A stretch of 64,000 bases of DNA, from the NCBI GenBank assembly GCA_039090855.1, contig CM076996.1, forward strand, positions 49,938,469-50,002,468. The letters are read 5' to 3'. The stretch comes from Macrothele yani (lineage: Eukaryota > Arthropoda > Arachnida > Araneae > Macrothelidae). Under the pieces are notes generated by a model. It saw only the letters and a list, made by a program, of their open reading frames with translations. It had not been told where the DNA came from and did no database searches. The stretch's first letter is position 1. The number at the start of each line of letters is the position of its first letter. Both the position numbers and the translations under genes were made by a program. Below, piece after piece: positions 43,055 through 54,166 of this stretch.

Positions 43055-43785
43055 TACTTTATGCTACGTAATAAACACGTGCAATATAGCGTAGTTAATA
43101 CGCATATATAAATGTTGTTGAAAGTAAACAAATATTATAACTGACCATGTAAACCGCAATTCCATATGCACTGGAAAATCCATAGAGTCCATCCACCAGT
43201 CCCAATGACAATCCTGAAGTACCCCAATTCACATATGTAAAGCAAAATACGCAAGGCCAATTATACTTCAATCTTCATTTATCTCTTAATTTATGGCATA
43301 AATTCATTATTCCTAACCATTGTAGTCCAATTTGTAATTTTTTATCCAACTCGGAAACAGAGTCAAAATAACCCCTGTCGACACCACCCGTGACTTGACT
43401 TGCTTTATACGTATATAATGTTCAACTTCTATTCAGTGAAATCCTTCTTGAGAAAAATGTTGCAATGATTATGAGTATCGCTTTCCGCAGACATAATGCT
43501 ACAATGTACTCAAAGAAGGCTAATTCATTGTGTGCACATGCACAATGCGTTAACCAAGTTACTGCGACACCACAAAGATCAAAATATTATTTTTTCTACT
43601 GCTTTAAAGACACCGCTTTAGTATATAACATAGCATTCAGGTTGCGTAGAAACTTTCAAATACTTAAAAGTTTACAAATTTTATGGGAAATATATCCTTC
43701 CCAGAACTTTTATTCATTGCTGCATGCCTTACGACCTACAAAGGGACCGCACTACAGTTCTGAGCTGGCCATTTCGTTAGAAAAA
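43055..43785. other. Unassigned AT-rich sequence
   Basis: No repeat or coding recognised. The 109-aa plus ORF at 43465-43794 has no familiar motif and runs into the LTR-like repeat. Confidence 0.45.
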
Positions 43786-43789
43786 CATT

Positions 43790-44330
43790 TGTAACCTTTA
43801 ACTTGAAAGGTATACTTTAATTTAACTTTTCTTTTTGGTTTCTGTTGTTTTATGTAAATTTTGGTTTATTCTCCTTAAGCATTTTCTGATCTTAAAGGTA
43901 AATTTCCTCTTTCGCTGAACGTTTTTGAGGCAACCCGACGTGAGATCAAAAGTTGAATGACGTATGTGATCGAGACTGATAAGAGTGTTGTTTACGATTC
44001 TATCAGGGCTCTCGTTAGAAGTCGGCCAGGTTACGAGATTGTCGTAATTGTGTTAGAGAGAGAGATGTTAAGAGAAATTAGCCTACCTGTTACTGATTAA
44101 TTCTTTCCCACTGAATAGTACGCTTCGTTTATATTGAAGTCTTAAATTGTTGTGAGTTCGTACGACTTGAGAAGTATTCTGTATATTGAGAATCTGTTCT
44201 ATTTCGATGTTGAAGTACTAGAGGATTACGTACCAAGTAAATTCTGTTTTGTTATGCTGAATACCTACCAAGGAACCAATAAAAGATTGAATTCGTAAGT
44301 AGACTTGACTTTTCTGGCCGTTAGTGAATA
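43790..44330 (+). repeat. LTR-like repeat family X, copy 3
   Basis: Start TGTAACCTTTAACTTG, then TTTAACTTTTCTTTTTGG, TATGTAAATTTTGGTTTATT, TTGAATGACGTATG, GATAAGAG, AATAAAAG (about 44278), GTAAGT and TCTGGCCGTTAG (about 44313). Same order as copies at 18647 and 53651. Confidence 0.55.
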
Positions 44331-44454
44331 TTAAGAGCTTAATTAAGTATTTAGTTAAGCTATTCGGAACATGACATACTTTTGCAGAACGGTTCAGTTC
44401 GAAGAGTATTTACATTGAAGTAATATTACACTGTTAAACATTTTATGGTATGTT

Positions 44455-44680
44455 GCACCATAAAGTGGTGCTACACCAGCTGCACTACTTTGTGAGAACA
44501 AAATACACCACTGTGTAATGCAAACAAAACCCAACAACATAATGCAACTTTGTTCCACGCTATAGAACAATGTTGTACTACATCTGGCAACATTGCTTGC
44601 ACCACACAATGGTGTGTTGTTTCCCCTAAAAAGTGGTGCAGCTGGTGTAGCACCATTTTTTGGCGCAACCTTGTACAAAA
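44455..44680. repeat. Foldback repeat, ~110-bp arms
   Basis: GGTGCTACACCAGCTGCACT (left) pairs with GTGCAGCTGGTGTAGCACC (right), centre near 44568. A second small pair, GTAACATAGAC and GTCTATGTTAC, follows at about 44706 and 44748. The 97-aa minus ORF (44394-44687) is a by-product of the palindrome, as its repeated APL peptide shows. Confidence 0.75.
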
Positions 44681-44759
44681 TCTTCAACAGCGTAGTGTTT
44701 TATGTAACATAGACAACATATGTGTATGCTACAAAACAACACTACTGTCTATGTTACAC

Positions 44760-46000
44760 CAAAACACTAGCATTACTTCAATGCTCAGCAGTTTCTTCAA
44801 CTATTGCAACACGCTAAAAACATTACACACTTTTTTGTGTAACATTTATTTAACTGAAATAGGCATGGCCTTCCGCAGTAGAACTGTATAACTAAAGAGC
44901 TATCCTAGAAGCTGATATGCACTGCTATGTTCATGGTAATAACGATTAAAATAGTGGGCAAATTCCACACCGCAAACAGCAACACAAAACAGAAAATCCC
45001 TCAGCATCGTACATCCCCTACTACGCCTTACAGTTGGAACCATGTTGTCACGCTTGTAGTACTCGTTGAATGGCCACGGTCCAGGCTCTCTCATCCGATA
45101 AAAAAGTAATGCAGTGAAATTCATGGCAATAAATTAAAGGCTAACGCCGTTGATTATGAACTCTTTGTTAACAAGGGTTTCTGGGCCGCCGTTCTGCTCT
45201 GGAAAGTTAGTGCGTGGCACTCTGCTCACTGTTCACAACTGGCACTGATGCTTGTATGCTCTTAATCGTCGATTATTCTGAAACTTTTATTTATTTATTT
45301 ATTTATTTATTTTGAATGAGAGACTTCGTAAAATACATACGCGCGTGCTACATCCCTCCTACTACTTTCTGAATAAATGCTGGTCTCCGTGTTAAGATTC
45401 TGCTCCGGATTTCTAGCCAGTGTTCATTTTCGTACAATGTTTCGTACTGTTGTGCAGGAAAGGTTTAAAGTCGACTCAGAAATTTGCCTTATAATCAACT
45501 CTACAATAAAGCATTAGGCTACTTGCTCTCGTTAGGATGCCTTAAGTTCTGCTTTGTATGGCATTGAAGTTGAAACGGAAAGATGTGCATGTTGACATCT
45601 CTGTTAAATGCGTCGTTTCCTAGAACGTAATATTTATCATTTGCCTGATCTTATTTGTACGTAATTTGCATCCTGTAAGATTTCGCTGGGTAATAACAAT
45701 AACTTTCGCAGAACACTATATATTTCCTTTGAATCCAGTGCTCCCTATATAATAAATATTTTACTGTTTTGAAAATGATTTGTTGAGTATAGTTCTTGTC
45801 ACAGAAGAGGGGAAATCCGTCTCGAAAGAACTTACTGTCTTGAATTCGGAGCGGAACATTTAAAAAATCATGATAACATCCTATCTGCGTTTGATAATGA
45901 AATAACGAATAGAACTTAGTTTTCCAAAAGCTACATTTCCATCTCTTACAGCTTACACCCTCCCCATGAAAAAAAAAGTAGTTGATACACAAAGTTTTTC
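44760..46000. other. Unassigned sequence with a TTTA microsatellite
   Basis: (TTTA)n at about 45289-45313. The minus ORF 45651-46241 (196 aa) overlaps the SINE at 46004 in its first third and has no familiar motif after it; I do not call it a gene. Confidence 0.5.
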
Positions 46001-46003
46001 CAT

Positions 46004-46237
46004 TCACTCCGGTGGCGCAGTGATCTAAGCGCCGGCTTTTGACCTTTCCTCCGAGATGGGCACATGTTCGAGTCCCAGATAAGGCATAGGTGGCCCAATG
46101 TCTGTCCTTTATATAAGGTAGTACAACTATACTAATCTGTCCTTTACCTGGAACCAGTGGCGTAGTCACGTAACTGACGTGCGACTGCCTATAGCACACG
46201 CCGTCCCTGCCAGGCCGGGCTTTTTTTTTTTTTTTTT
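46004..46237 (+). mobile_element. SINE, diverged relative of family A
   Basis: Head ACTCCGGTGGCGCAGTGATC, B box-like TGTTCGAGTCCC, and CTGGAACCAGTGGC shared with family A, but a different middle and a T-run end (46221-46237). TTTTTCCAT on both sides (45995-46003, about 46233-46241) may be the TSD, though the T-run makes it ambiguous. Confidence 0.7.
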
Positions 46238-46644
46238 CCATCAGTTAAGTGAAATTTTCCGGGCTCAGCTCAGGCCGGACCGGGCCTTTACTGGAAGAGT
46301 TTTTTGCCTCTGCCTTGGAAAAAAAAATTACAGGTAGGCTTAGTTTTGATTGAGCCGTCAGTTTGGAAGGTAGGACTACGACTTGTAGATCGGAGAGTTG
46401 AAATGAGCTAATCGAATATGGTTTCAAAGCGTTTATTTAATTTGTTATAGCCAACACAAGTCTATGATATGAAACGTAGCATACATACTTTTTACAAATA
46501 ATGTTGGATACATTGCGAAAACAAAGCAGATCAATACACGAATTACCTAACGTGGTGCTGCTCTGCCTTCTTGGGCTTCTTACATTCCTCATCACATGTT
46601 CTTCCCTCTCGTTTTGATTTTCTCCATTTTTGCTTGGGTTCATT

Positions 46645-46975
46645 CTGCGAATTCCACGACATTGTCGAAAATGTTAACCCATTCAGACAAAAACAAAAAC
46701 TTTAGTTTAAACCACTGCGGTATGTTATTTATATATTTCAATAGATCTCGTCGAGAGCATTAAAATGATACCACGGACGGTCGTTTAGCACTCACGGTTG
46801 TCCAAATAAACCGCGATATTGTCAAAAGTGTTCACCGGTTCACAAGAGAACAATTTTTTAAATGTTCAGTTGAAATCACTGCGAAATGTTCTTCGTATAT
46901 TTGAATAGATCTCGTCGAGAGCTTTAAAAGGTTACCGTGGACAGTCGCGTTGCGCAACGGTGGCCGAGATAGACT
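46645..46975. repeat. ~165-bp tandem pair, diverged
   Basis: ATAGATCTCGTCGAGAGC at 46741 and 46905 (spacing 164). Flanking parts also align (ACATTGTCGAAAATGTTAAC with ATATTGTCAAAAGTGTTCAC). Confidence 0.75.
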
Positions 46976-47439
46976 GAGACAAACACGGCGGCACACCCAG
47001 AAATATTGCACGATCTATCCCGCGCACAGGGAGAGAGGTGAGCGTCGCGGACACGATGAATTGGACTCCATGCTTTTTACGAATATGCTAACACGATTAC
47101 TGTGCATCACGTATTTTTAACGCTATAATGATTTCAATTGGGACCTGTTTTTGTCACAGGCGGTCGTCCGTAAGTTGCCTCATACTATCGGCAGAGTAAG
47201 ACGTAGTCCTACGTCAAATTATTTTCGTCTCACGAAACGAACGAAGACTGACTTGCTTAATAATCAAATGGCGAAGTTCACGGGATAAAACGACACCATC
47301 CGCTATCGGATGCGTTGGTTAATTACAGCTGAAACCGATAAGCCGGGCTATGCTGTAAGACGAGAGTCCGAAATTGGGAAGCGTATTTCTTTAAGGGTTG
47401 AAATCAAATTCCGTTTCCACTTCTCTCCCTCGAATCTTA

Positions 47440-47790
47440 ACAACTTACAATTATTCCACTATCATCATAATCGTGTTGATCCAAATAGGTATGGAATTCT
47501 GTCGATTAAGCAACTATTTCATTTTAACATTGGTAAATTGATGTTTAAAAGGATAAAAAATAATTTGTTTTCCGATGTAATAGATTTAAATTTCATTACT
47601 CATAATTATAAAACAAGGAAAAAAGCATTATTGTGACCTATTTTACCAAAGACATAAATGTCAAAGCACGGCATTAACTACATTGGTCCTGAGTACTGGA
47701 ATGGTTTGCTTGTAGAGTTAATTGATAATGATAATCAAACATTATTTAAAAAAAATTAAAAATATACTTACTTAATAACTAAAAAAACTA
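47440..47790 (+). pseudogene. LINE ORF2 C-terminal remnant
   Basis: Reads NRYGILSIKQLFHFNIGKLM and FKRIKNNLFSDVIDL, then HNYKTRKKALL, a stop and shift, and MSKHGINYIGPEYWNGLL (about 47655-47710). IHNYxTR and GxxYxGPxxWN in that order are common at the C-terminus of CR1/jockey-group and related LINE RTs. Different family from the RTE at the window start. No RT catalytic part is present. Confidence 0.65.
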
Positions 47791-47794
47791 ACAT

Positions 47795-49570
47795 ACATCT
47801 TTCCCTTACTGTGTTGACATGGCCTCATTTGTTCTGTTTTGGGGATTCAGAGCACGTCAGGTCTGTGTGAGGCCTTTTCCCTGTTTTCCTTTGCTGCTAT
47901 TAATTTTTAATTGCACATAAGTATCTCTGATTTATTATGTCATAATGTAACAACATGAATATAAAAAAAATAACAGCATCAGTTATTTATTTAACAGAAT
48001 ATGGTATATGGCTGTGCAAACTTTTGAGGCCTGTTTTTAAATGAGGGCTTTTCCCCTGATTTTGAGTAAAGTTTAAAAAGAAAAAAGCACCCACGGTTTT
48101 CTTATATATACGTAAGTACTCGGCAAATGACTTCGATGTTTTCCTGTGTTTTGTTGAAATTTAGAAACCGCACAAATGTTAGAGACACAGATTTTTTATA
48201 AGAACTATGATTTTTCAAAGATAATATAATGATTTAGTATAAAATCCCACATTAGTGAACTGTAATAAGAAAAGAGATTACATATTTAGATGCCTTTCGC
48301 AGATTTTGTCTGATTACACTATTTTGATCTGAAGCTATCATTTCAATAATTACATCACCAACGAGTGAGCAACAGATTTTAATGACCGTTCGGCAACACG
48401 GTATACTTTCCTTACCTAGCTATCTTTCATAGTTTCCATCGTCCAGTTGTTTCTGAGTTTTCATTGTTCAGTTTTTATAGGTTCGATTCTCCATTAGTTT
48501 TGCTTGCGCAGTTTCTTATTCCAAAGACTTCACCTTTCCTAATAGTATCTTTTTGTAGTCTACTTTGTCAAATTTTGTAATTTTTTTCTTTCAGTTTTAG
48601 TTGTGCGTTTTTTCTCAGTTTGCTTTTTGCGAGTCCTATTTTTGTCATCATCTTTTCTCAATTTGTTATTGCCGTAGTTTTCGAAGTGTGGTTCTTCTTT
48701 ATTTTGAAACTCAGCAGTCTCCATGAAAAACTTAGAGTTACGCATCCTTAGTTTAAGTTTGCTAGTTCCAGAAAAGACGATACGCAGAGATGAAAAATAA
48801 CCACAACATCCGTGCTCATGCCCACACCCAACCTGACATTTAGACAACCTCATGACATTACTTTTTTCGGGCCTCTAATAAGACAATATACTTGAAAACA
48901 CATTTAGAATACAAACATGATCTTCACTTAACGCCGAGAACGGTGTTTTGGCTATAGATTCAGAGCACTTAGTCGCTAAATGCATTTGTTGGTAGTTGTG
49001 ACAGATGGACGTTTTTCATTTTCTGGAATGTAAACGTATGATTGAATGAAATTAGATTAATTGCCACCATAAAAACTGTATTGGTTCTGCAGTTGAACTT
49101 TTGGCCAGAAACCGAAGAAGAACGAATGTACTAATTCTTCATGATTGCCTTCTCATAGCTCTTCGCGGCATTCAAATCTCTTGTTTCACTTGACTACCAT
49201 AATACTACTGAATTCAGTGGTTAATTCAGCTAGCTTCCCTTTCATATCAACAAATAGCCTATCATTATCATCATCCATCTTTCATTTCTCTTGTTATACA
49301 ACGGAACTGACCTGTTTTCCTATGACCCATATTCCTAATTTTGCAAGATATGTGAAAGAGGGAAGTTTGAAAGAACCAGAGTAGAGAGTGTCTTCTGCAC
49401 CAAAACCCTATGTAGCATTGGATTTGAACACGAATTAGTTTCATCAGTGAGTGCAATTTTCACTTGATCCCCAAATAGGATTCAACAAAGCACGGTTCTA
49501 TTGGTGTAAGAATAATCAATTTATAATTATATCTCATGTGATTCTATCATAAAATTCACATACCATTACG
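47795..49570. other. Unassigned AT-rich sequence
   Basis: No coding recognised; the minus ORF 48560-48853 ends in a low-complexity KKQTEKKRTTKTERKK tail and is not called. Nothing repeated seen. Confidence 0.5.
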
Positions 49571-49573
49571 TGA

Positions 49574-49662
49574 CTGGTTTAATATTGCAATTCCTTCCCA
49601 ATAGGGTATACATTGATAATCAATGTATACCCTATTGGGAAGGAATTGCAATATTAAACCAG
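49574..49662. repeat. Perfect palindrome, 43-bp arms, 3-nt loop
   Basis: CTGGTTTAATATTGCAATTC begins the left arm (49574-49616), TAA is the loop (49617-49619) and the right arm (49620-49662) is its exact complement. The right arm is the start of the Penelope-like coding remnant. Confidence 0.95.
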
Positions 49663-49875
49663 CAGAATAATATGAGATCAATACAAGTAGCAGAAGCAGT
49701 ATTAATAAATAATACCAAACCATTTAACTGCGATAATAACAGTCCATACGACCTTTCGTACGCTTGGAGGAACCTGATCGAAACCGAGAAGAAATTGAAT
49801 AGGGAGAGGAGAGAGAGAAAGAGAAAAAGGAAGCGTGAGAATGGCATAGATGAAGATAAAGTTGATGTGACCTGA
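49621..49875 (+). pseudogene. Possible C-terminus of a Penelope-like GIY-YIG protein, copy 2
   Basis: Open from the palindrome: CIPYWEGIAILNQQNNMRSI, EAVLINNTKPFNCDNNSPYD, LSYAWRNLIETEKKLNRERR, then a highly basic RKRKRKR tail, stop at 49873-49875. Shares the central block with 42155-42391. The reading through the left palindrome arm (49570 on) is not real coding. No catalytic GIY or YIG motif is present; the assignment rests on the C-terminal pattern and the downstream ribozyme-like sequence. Confidence 0.4.
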
Positions 49876-49964
49876 CACTAGATGGCATTGGCAATGAGTT
49901 ACATGACGAACATGCGCACTGTGGACACGGGACTTTCAGATAGCAGACTTCGACAGAGGGTGTG

Positions 49965-50030
49965 AAGTCTCCGTTGAAAACGCCACGGTAGAGCCTAGGT
50001 GAAACGCGCGTCCGGCGATTGAGACTGTGG
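49965..50030 (+). ncRNA. Possible hammerhead ribozyme relic
   Basis: GTGAAACGCGCGTCCGG (about 50000-50016) matches the GAAAC-loop-GTC half of minimal hammerheads known from Penelope-like elements. AGTCTCCG upstream can pair with CGG...GAGACT downstream as stem I. The CTGATGA half is worn to TTGAAAA, so it should not cleave. Confidence 0.3.
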
Positions 50031-50059
50031 ACGGTATGAGGTTGTGTATATAACGATTT

Positions 50060-50660
50060 TAACTGGAATCTTTAAAAGCTTTTAAATTTTTTATGAACCT
50101 GACCTAACTTGAAGACTTCCTCAGCAATTCTACGAGAGTGCAGCATTGACGAGATAGCCCTAATGGCCAAGTACGACGTGGAACTTCAAGTGGTATGTAA
50201 ATAGTAACTCTTAACTCAAGAATTTTTAATTATTATCTGGAAACCTTTACCCATTCAATATGATGTCGACACAGCCAGAACGGAGTTAACCCTAACATCT
50301 GGACATAACCAAAGTAGGGAACAACTTATGACGAAATGGCTCTCGAGCTAATCCTAACAACTGACCATATTGAAGCAAAATACAACTTTGGACAAAGAAA
50401 CTCTCAATAACTACTGACGTCGGACTGAACACGCACTTCCGTGAGTAACATATTTAGGATTTTTAACAGATGTATATTTTAATTGAATAAGTTAATGCAC
50501 CACCACAGACTGTATCCACTTTACAGAACGTGTAAAACAGAACTTACAGACGTCAAAGCGTCTTTCTGAAGAATCCATTTATGGTTTGATGGAGTTTCTA
50601 ATTCACTTCTCGTTTTATAAGTGCCAAAAATATTTGTTTCACACTTCAGGTTTTCACAGC
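50060..50660. other. Unassigned sequence
   Basis: No coding, TIR or tandem repeat recognised between the Penelope-like remnant and the next Tc1. Confidence 0.45.
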
Positions 50661-50665
50661 AACAT

Positions 50666-51899
50666 AAACTATATTGACAAAGGTCACCTCATACCCCTTC
50701 AAAAACAAACGAACGGATCCGCTGCGTTGTTAATATGCGCGGTACAGCTGCAAACGGTATAAAAACAAGCCTGCAGCTTACCGCGATCATATCGCACTGT
50801 GAGGTTGAGTGAACATATCACGGCGGGAGAGAAATGACTGAGAAAGGAAAGATTGTTGGGTGTTACATTAGTGGGTTGTCCATAAGAGAAACCGACAGGC
50901 GTTAAAACATACCCAAGTCAATTGTTTTGTTTTGGATGTACTGAATAAGTGGACGATACATGGCGTGCCTGAAGTAGCAAAACGTACCGGCAGACCAAAG
51001 AAAATCAGTGATAGAGAACATCGAATGCTCAGTAGAGTCGTTACAGCTAATCGACGGAGTACTGCACAAGACCTCAGTGTACAGAGGAGTAAAGATCCTG
51101 GAACCTCGATATGTACACGTACCATTCGCAGAGAACTTCATTACATGGGTTACCATAGTCGTGCTACTACTCATAAACCTTTCAACTCCACTTGGAATGC
51201 TACTCGTCGTTTAGCTTGGTGTAAAGAACATTTATCGTGGATCCTAGATCAATGGAAACGGGTCTTATATAGTGATTAATCCAGACAGACATTTCATCAG
51301 TCTGATGGCCTTGTGTGAGAATGGCGACAGCCGGGGAACGCTATTTACCAAAGTGTACTGTTCCTACGGTCACGTTTGAAAATGGCAGTGTAATTATTTG
51401 GGGGTGTTTTTCGTGGTATTGGTTATCGTGGACAAACCTGTTAACCAGCACGTCTACCTCAATATTCTGGACAATCATGCCCTACCACCCCTGTGGCAAT
51501 ACTATGGAACCGGGTCTTGTTGGTACTAGCAGGATAATGCACAGAGCCATAAGGCAAGGACTGTTACGGTGTGGTTTGACGATAATTCCATATCGTGTGT
51601 GGACTAGCCAGCACAGAGCCCTGATCTTAATCCCATAAAGAACCTATGGGATGAATTAGAGCGCCGCATAAGAAGTTTGGAACCGAGGCCTACTGCTAAG
51701 CAACAGTTAGCGGCAGCATTATGTACTAAATGGAAGCGCATACCTAACGCTGTGTTCCAAAACCTTGTCGAAATCATGTTTCGAAGGGTCAGTGCATGCA
51801 TTAAGGCCAATGCTGCACCGACACCGTACTAATGTATGTCAATAAATGCTGTGTTGTGTTTCTCTTTTAGGTTTCCGGTGACTTTCGTCAATAAAGTGA
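50666..51899 (+). mobile_element. Tc1-like element, family I
   Basis: Ends near TATATTGACAAAGGTCACC (50669) and, inverted, TTTATTGACGAAAGTCACC (right, ends about 51896). The TIR edges are worn; limits within about 10 bp. Confidence 0.75.
50834..51832 (+). pseudogene. Tc1-like transposase (family I), with stops
   Basis: MTEKGKIVGCYISGLSIRET at 50834, a stop after DRR, then shifts. 50932-51279 is open: VPEVAKRTGRPKKISDREHR (linker with an AT-hook-like GRPKK), TIRRELHYMGYHSRATTH, WKRVLYSD, then TAA where the family has a Glu or Ser after SD. Later blocks are [19 protein letters not shown] and, after shifts, [18 protein letters not shown] (third catalytic Glu appears as Lys), ending VSACIKANAAPTPY. 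Full length, inactive. Confidence 0.85.
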
Positions 51900-51954
51900 A
51901 TTTCCGTTATGTAGGTGAAGTGGCTGCAATTTTTATACGGCCGCGAAAGTATAT

Positions 51955-52165
51955 ATGGCCACTCGCTCGCGTGGCAAGTTGTCTGATGACCAGTTGTCCA
52001 GCGGTCACTTATCCGTGTGGCCAGTTGTGTGGTGCTCACTTGTCCTGAACTCTATTTCGATGAATTCGTTTCATTTTTTTCGAAAAAAGTCGTCTTTCGG
52101 TAAATTGCTCGTTCGATAAATTTGTTTTCGATGAATTTGCATTTGACGAATCCGCCTGCTTCCGT
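51955..52165 (-). mobile_element. End of a second foldback-like element
   Basis: Inverted match to 35185-35420: CACTTGTCCTGAACTCTATT then TTCGATGAATTCGTTT, TCGTCTTTCGGTAAATTGCT and the end CCTGCTTCC near 52160. Only one end is present. The inner part has GGCCACTCG/GGTCACTTA/GCTCACTTG repeats not seen as an array in the first copy. Confidence 0.75.
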
Positions 52166-52169
52166 AGAG

Positions 52170-53135
52170 TTCTGGGTTCACTTTAAGAGTGAATTCCGAT
52201 TTAAAAACTGAAACTCTTTTCTATTTCCAAAACTTCAGCCACTAGTGAAAAAAGTGATATTTTTTGTTATGATCTGTGTAGCTTAAATACACCTTCCATA
52301 TTTTTTTTGGACATTTTAACTGGAAAAATTGAATTCATGAATACATTTTCATTATCATTTTCTACTTGATCATTATCATGTTCTACTTGAAATTTTGTCC
52401 TATTATATAATGGGATTTCATAGAATTACGTGGAACAAACAGAGATATTGAAATAACGTATTAGGCTGATGCGCGCCGTTAAAATTAAGTGGTTTCCCTT
52501 ACTTTCATTTACTACAGTATGCATAGTGTTTTAGGTAAGACTAAGTTAAAACCATTGGGCACAGTAGTATGTCATTCAACAGGCATTATTCTCAGTTCGT
52601 TTGCAGGGTGTGGGTTTTGGTAAGTTAACATGTAACAGACAACGAGTCACAGTGAAAAAATTCCGGCGGAAACTAAAAATCACGTGCTAACAGCTTTGAT
52701 GTTTTCTCCAATTGCGAAAGAGCGTCATGATTTTTAGCTGGCATCCAAACTAGGTAAGTAGCAGTCTTGACTGCCAACAAGAAGTTTCCGAGCAACATTG
52801 TTTTGACGATAAATTCCTTATTCGAACAAAACGTATTTAAGCGCATTCAGTTCCATTTAAAGTTTGATCCTATTACGAGGTATTTGTTTCTGAAAATAGG
52901 CATTTCTTAATCTCATGTGAAAAAGAACATATTTGTGTGTGTGTGTGTGTGTGTGTGTCTGAACAGCGAAACTTTTGCTTTACTTCGGATTTTTAAAATT
53001 ACTTAAGACTTCCCTTCAGGTTTATGTTTTGGCACTGATGTATTTATATTATTGCATTTATGACTCTTGGACACAAATTTCCAAATATTTTCTTAAGAAG
53101 AAGAGAAGTTTCTGTCGTTTTTTCCAGGTAATATA
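52170..53135. other. Unassigned AT-rich sequence with a TG microsatellite
   Basis: (TG)n at 52934-52958. No coding recognised. Confidence 0.5.
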
Positions 53136-53149
53136 TATTTTTTCTTCTG

Positions 53150-53222
53150 TTTGGCGTTTAACGACTACCGCGAGCAACTCATAGCAGTCATCTGTCCAAA
53201 TTTAGGGCCACTGGTTCCACAG
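53150..53222 (-). mobile_element. SINE family A fragment
   Basis: GCGTTTAACGACTACCGCGA and TTAGGGCCACTGGTTCCA match the 3' part of family A. The tRNA-like head is missing. Confidence 0.75.
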
Positions 53223-53650
53223 AACAGATGCCTACGTCAGCGGATGAACACACCACTCGTGGCTCATCAGGAGGGAGTCTACGCCAATCTCCGAAGATCT
53301 CTCAGGAGCCAAGGCTTCAGAGCACTCAGCGACCTAGGCGGCCAATCCATAGGTTTGCACCTCTACATAAAACCTTTAATTTATACTCTCTTCTGTTTGT
53401 TAATATTACGTAGCGATTACTCAGAATAATGATGCTACGAGAAACCTATTTCGGAAACTGTCGCGGAAGGTTTTATCTATTAATGCCAATAAAATAAAAT
53501 TTCGAACACAGCCCAAAACGCAGAGACAGAGACTAAGAACTGCAAAATAAGCACAACGTAGAAATCCAAATGTTTGGAATCGATTGCGCAAATAGACGGA
53601 ACACTGGATGAGAAAAATAAAGAACATCCCGGGAAGCGAAGAAAGCCATT

Positions 53651-54050
53651 TGTGACGTATATTCTAAATTAACTTTCCTTTTTAGTTTCTTTCCCTATGT
53701 AAATCTTGAGTTTATTCTGTTATTCTTCACTCGTAACGTGATATCTTTCTCTCAAACGAATACGTTTGACAACACAATTGAGGTTGAATGAACGTGACGT
53801 ATGCCTGAGTTTTGATAAGAACAAGAGATAAAACCGACGACTAATCTATTGCTTTAGCGCGTTGGATTGTAAACTGATTATTGAAAGGAGCGTTGTGAAA
53901 AGAGCGTTGTGAAAAGAACGTTGTGTGGTGTGTGGAGAGTTAAGTGCAATATGCTATGCTACGATGTGTTTGCTGCATCCTGAATAAAGCATCTTTTTCC
54001 GTAAGTGTGACTTCTGTTGTTTACATGTTTCGTCTGGCCGTTAAGGTTTC
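53651..54050 (+). repeat. LTR-like repeat family X, copy 4
   Basis: Start TGTGACGTATATTCTAAATT, TTAACTTTCCTTTTTAG, TATGTAAATCTTGAGTTTAT, GTTGAATGAACGTGACGTAT, a short GAAAAGAGCGTTGTG tandem (about 53884-53930), AATAAAG (about 53984), GTAAGT and TCTGGCCGTTAAGG (about 54032). Confidence 0.55.
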
Positions 54051-54166
54051 TTTCATTTAGGAACTATTTCTTAGTATGTTGATGTTTTAAGTTAACGTAG
54101 AAGTAAGACAAGACTTCTACGCCATACATTCGAATGCTGAGTCCGGTTCTCTGGAGTAAAGACATG

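Noticed and set aside
44394..44687. 97-aa minus ORF with internal repeats
   Set aside because: Both halves are the two arms of a palindrome read in frame.
45651..46241. 196-aa minus ORF
   Set aside because: Its N-terminal part is antisense SINE sequence and the rest has no motif.
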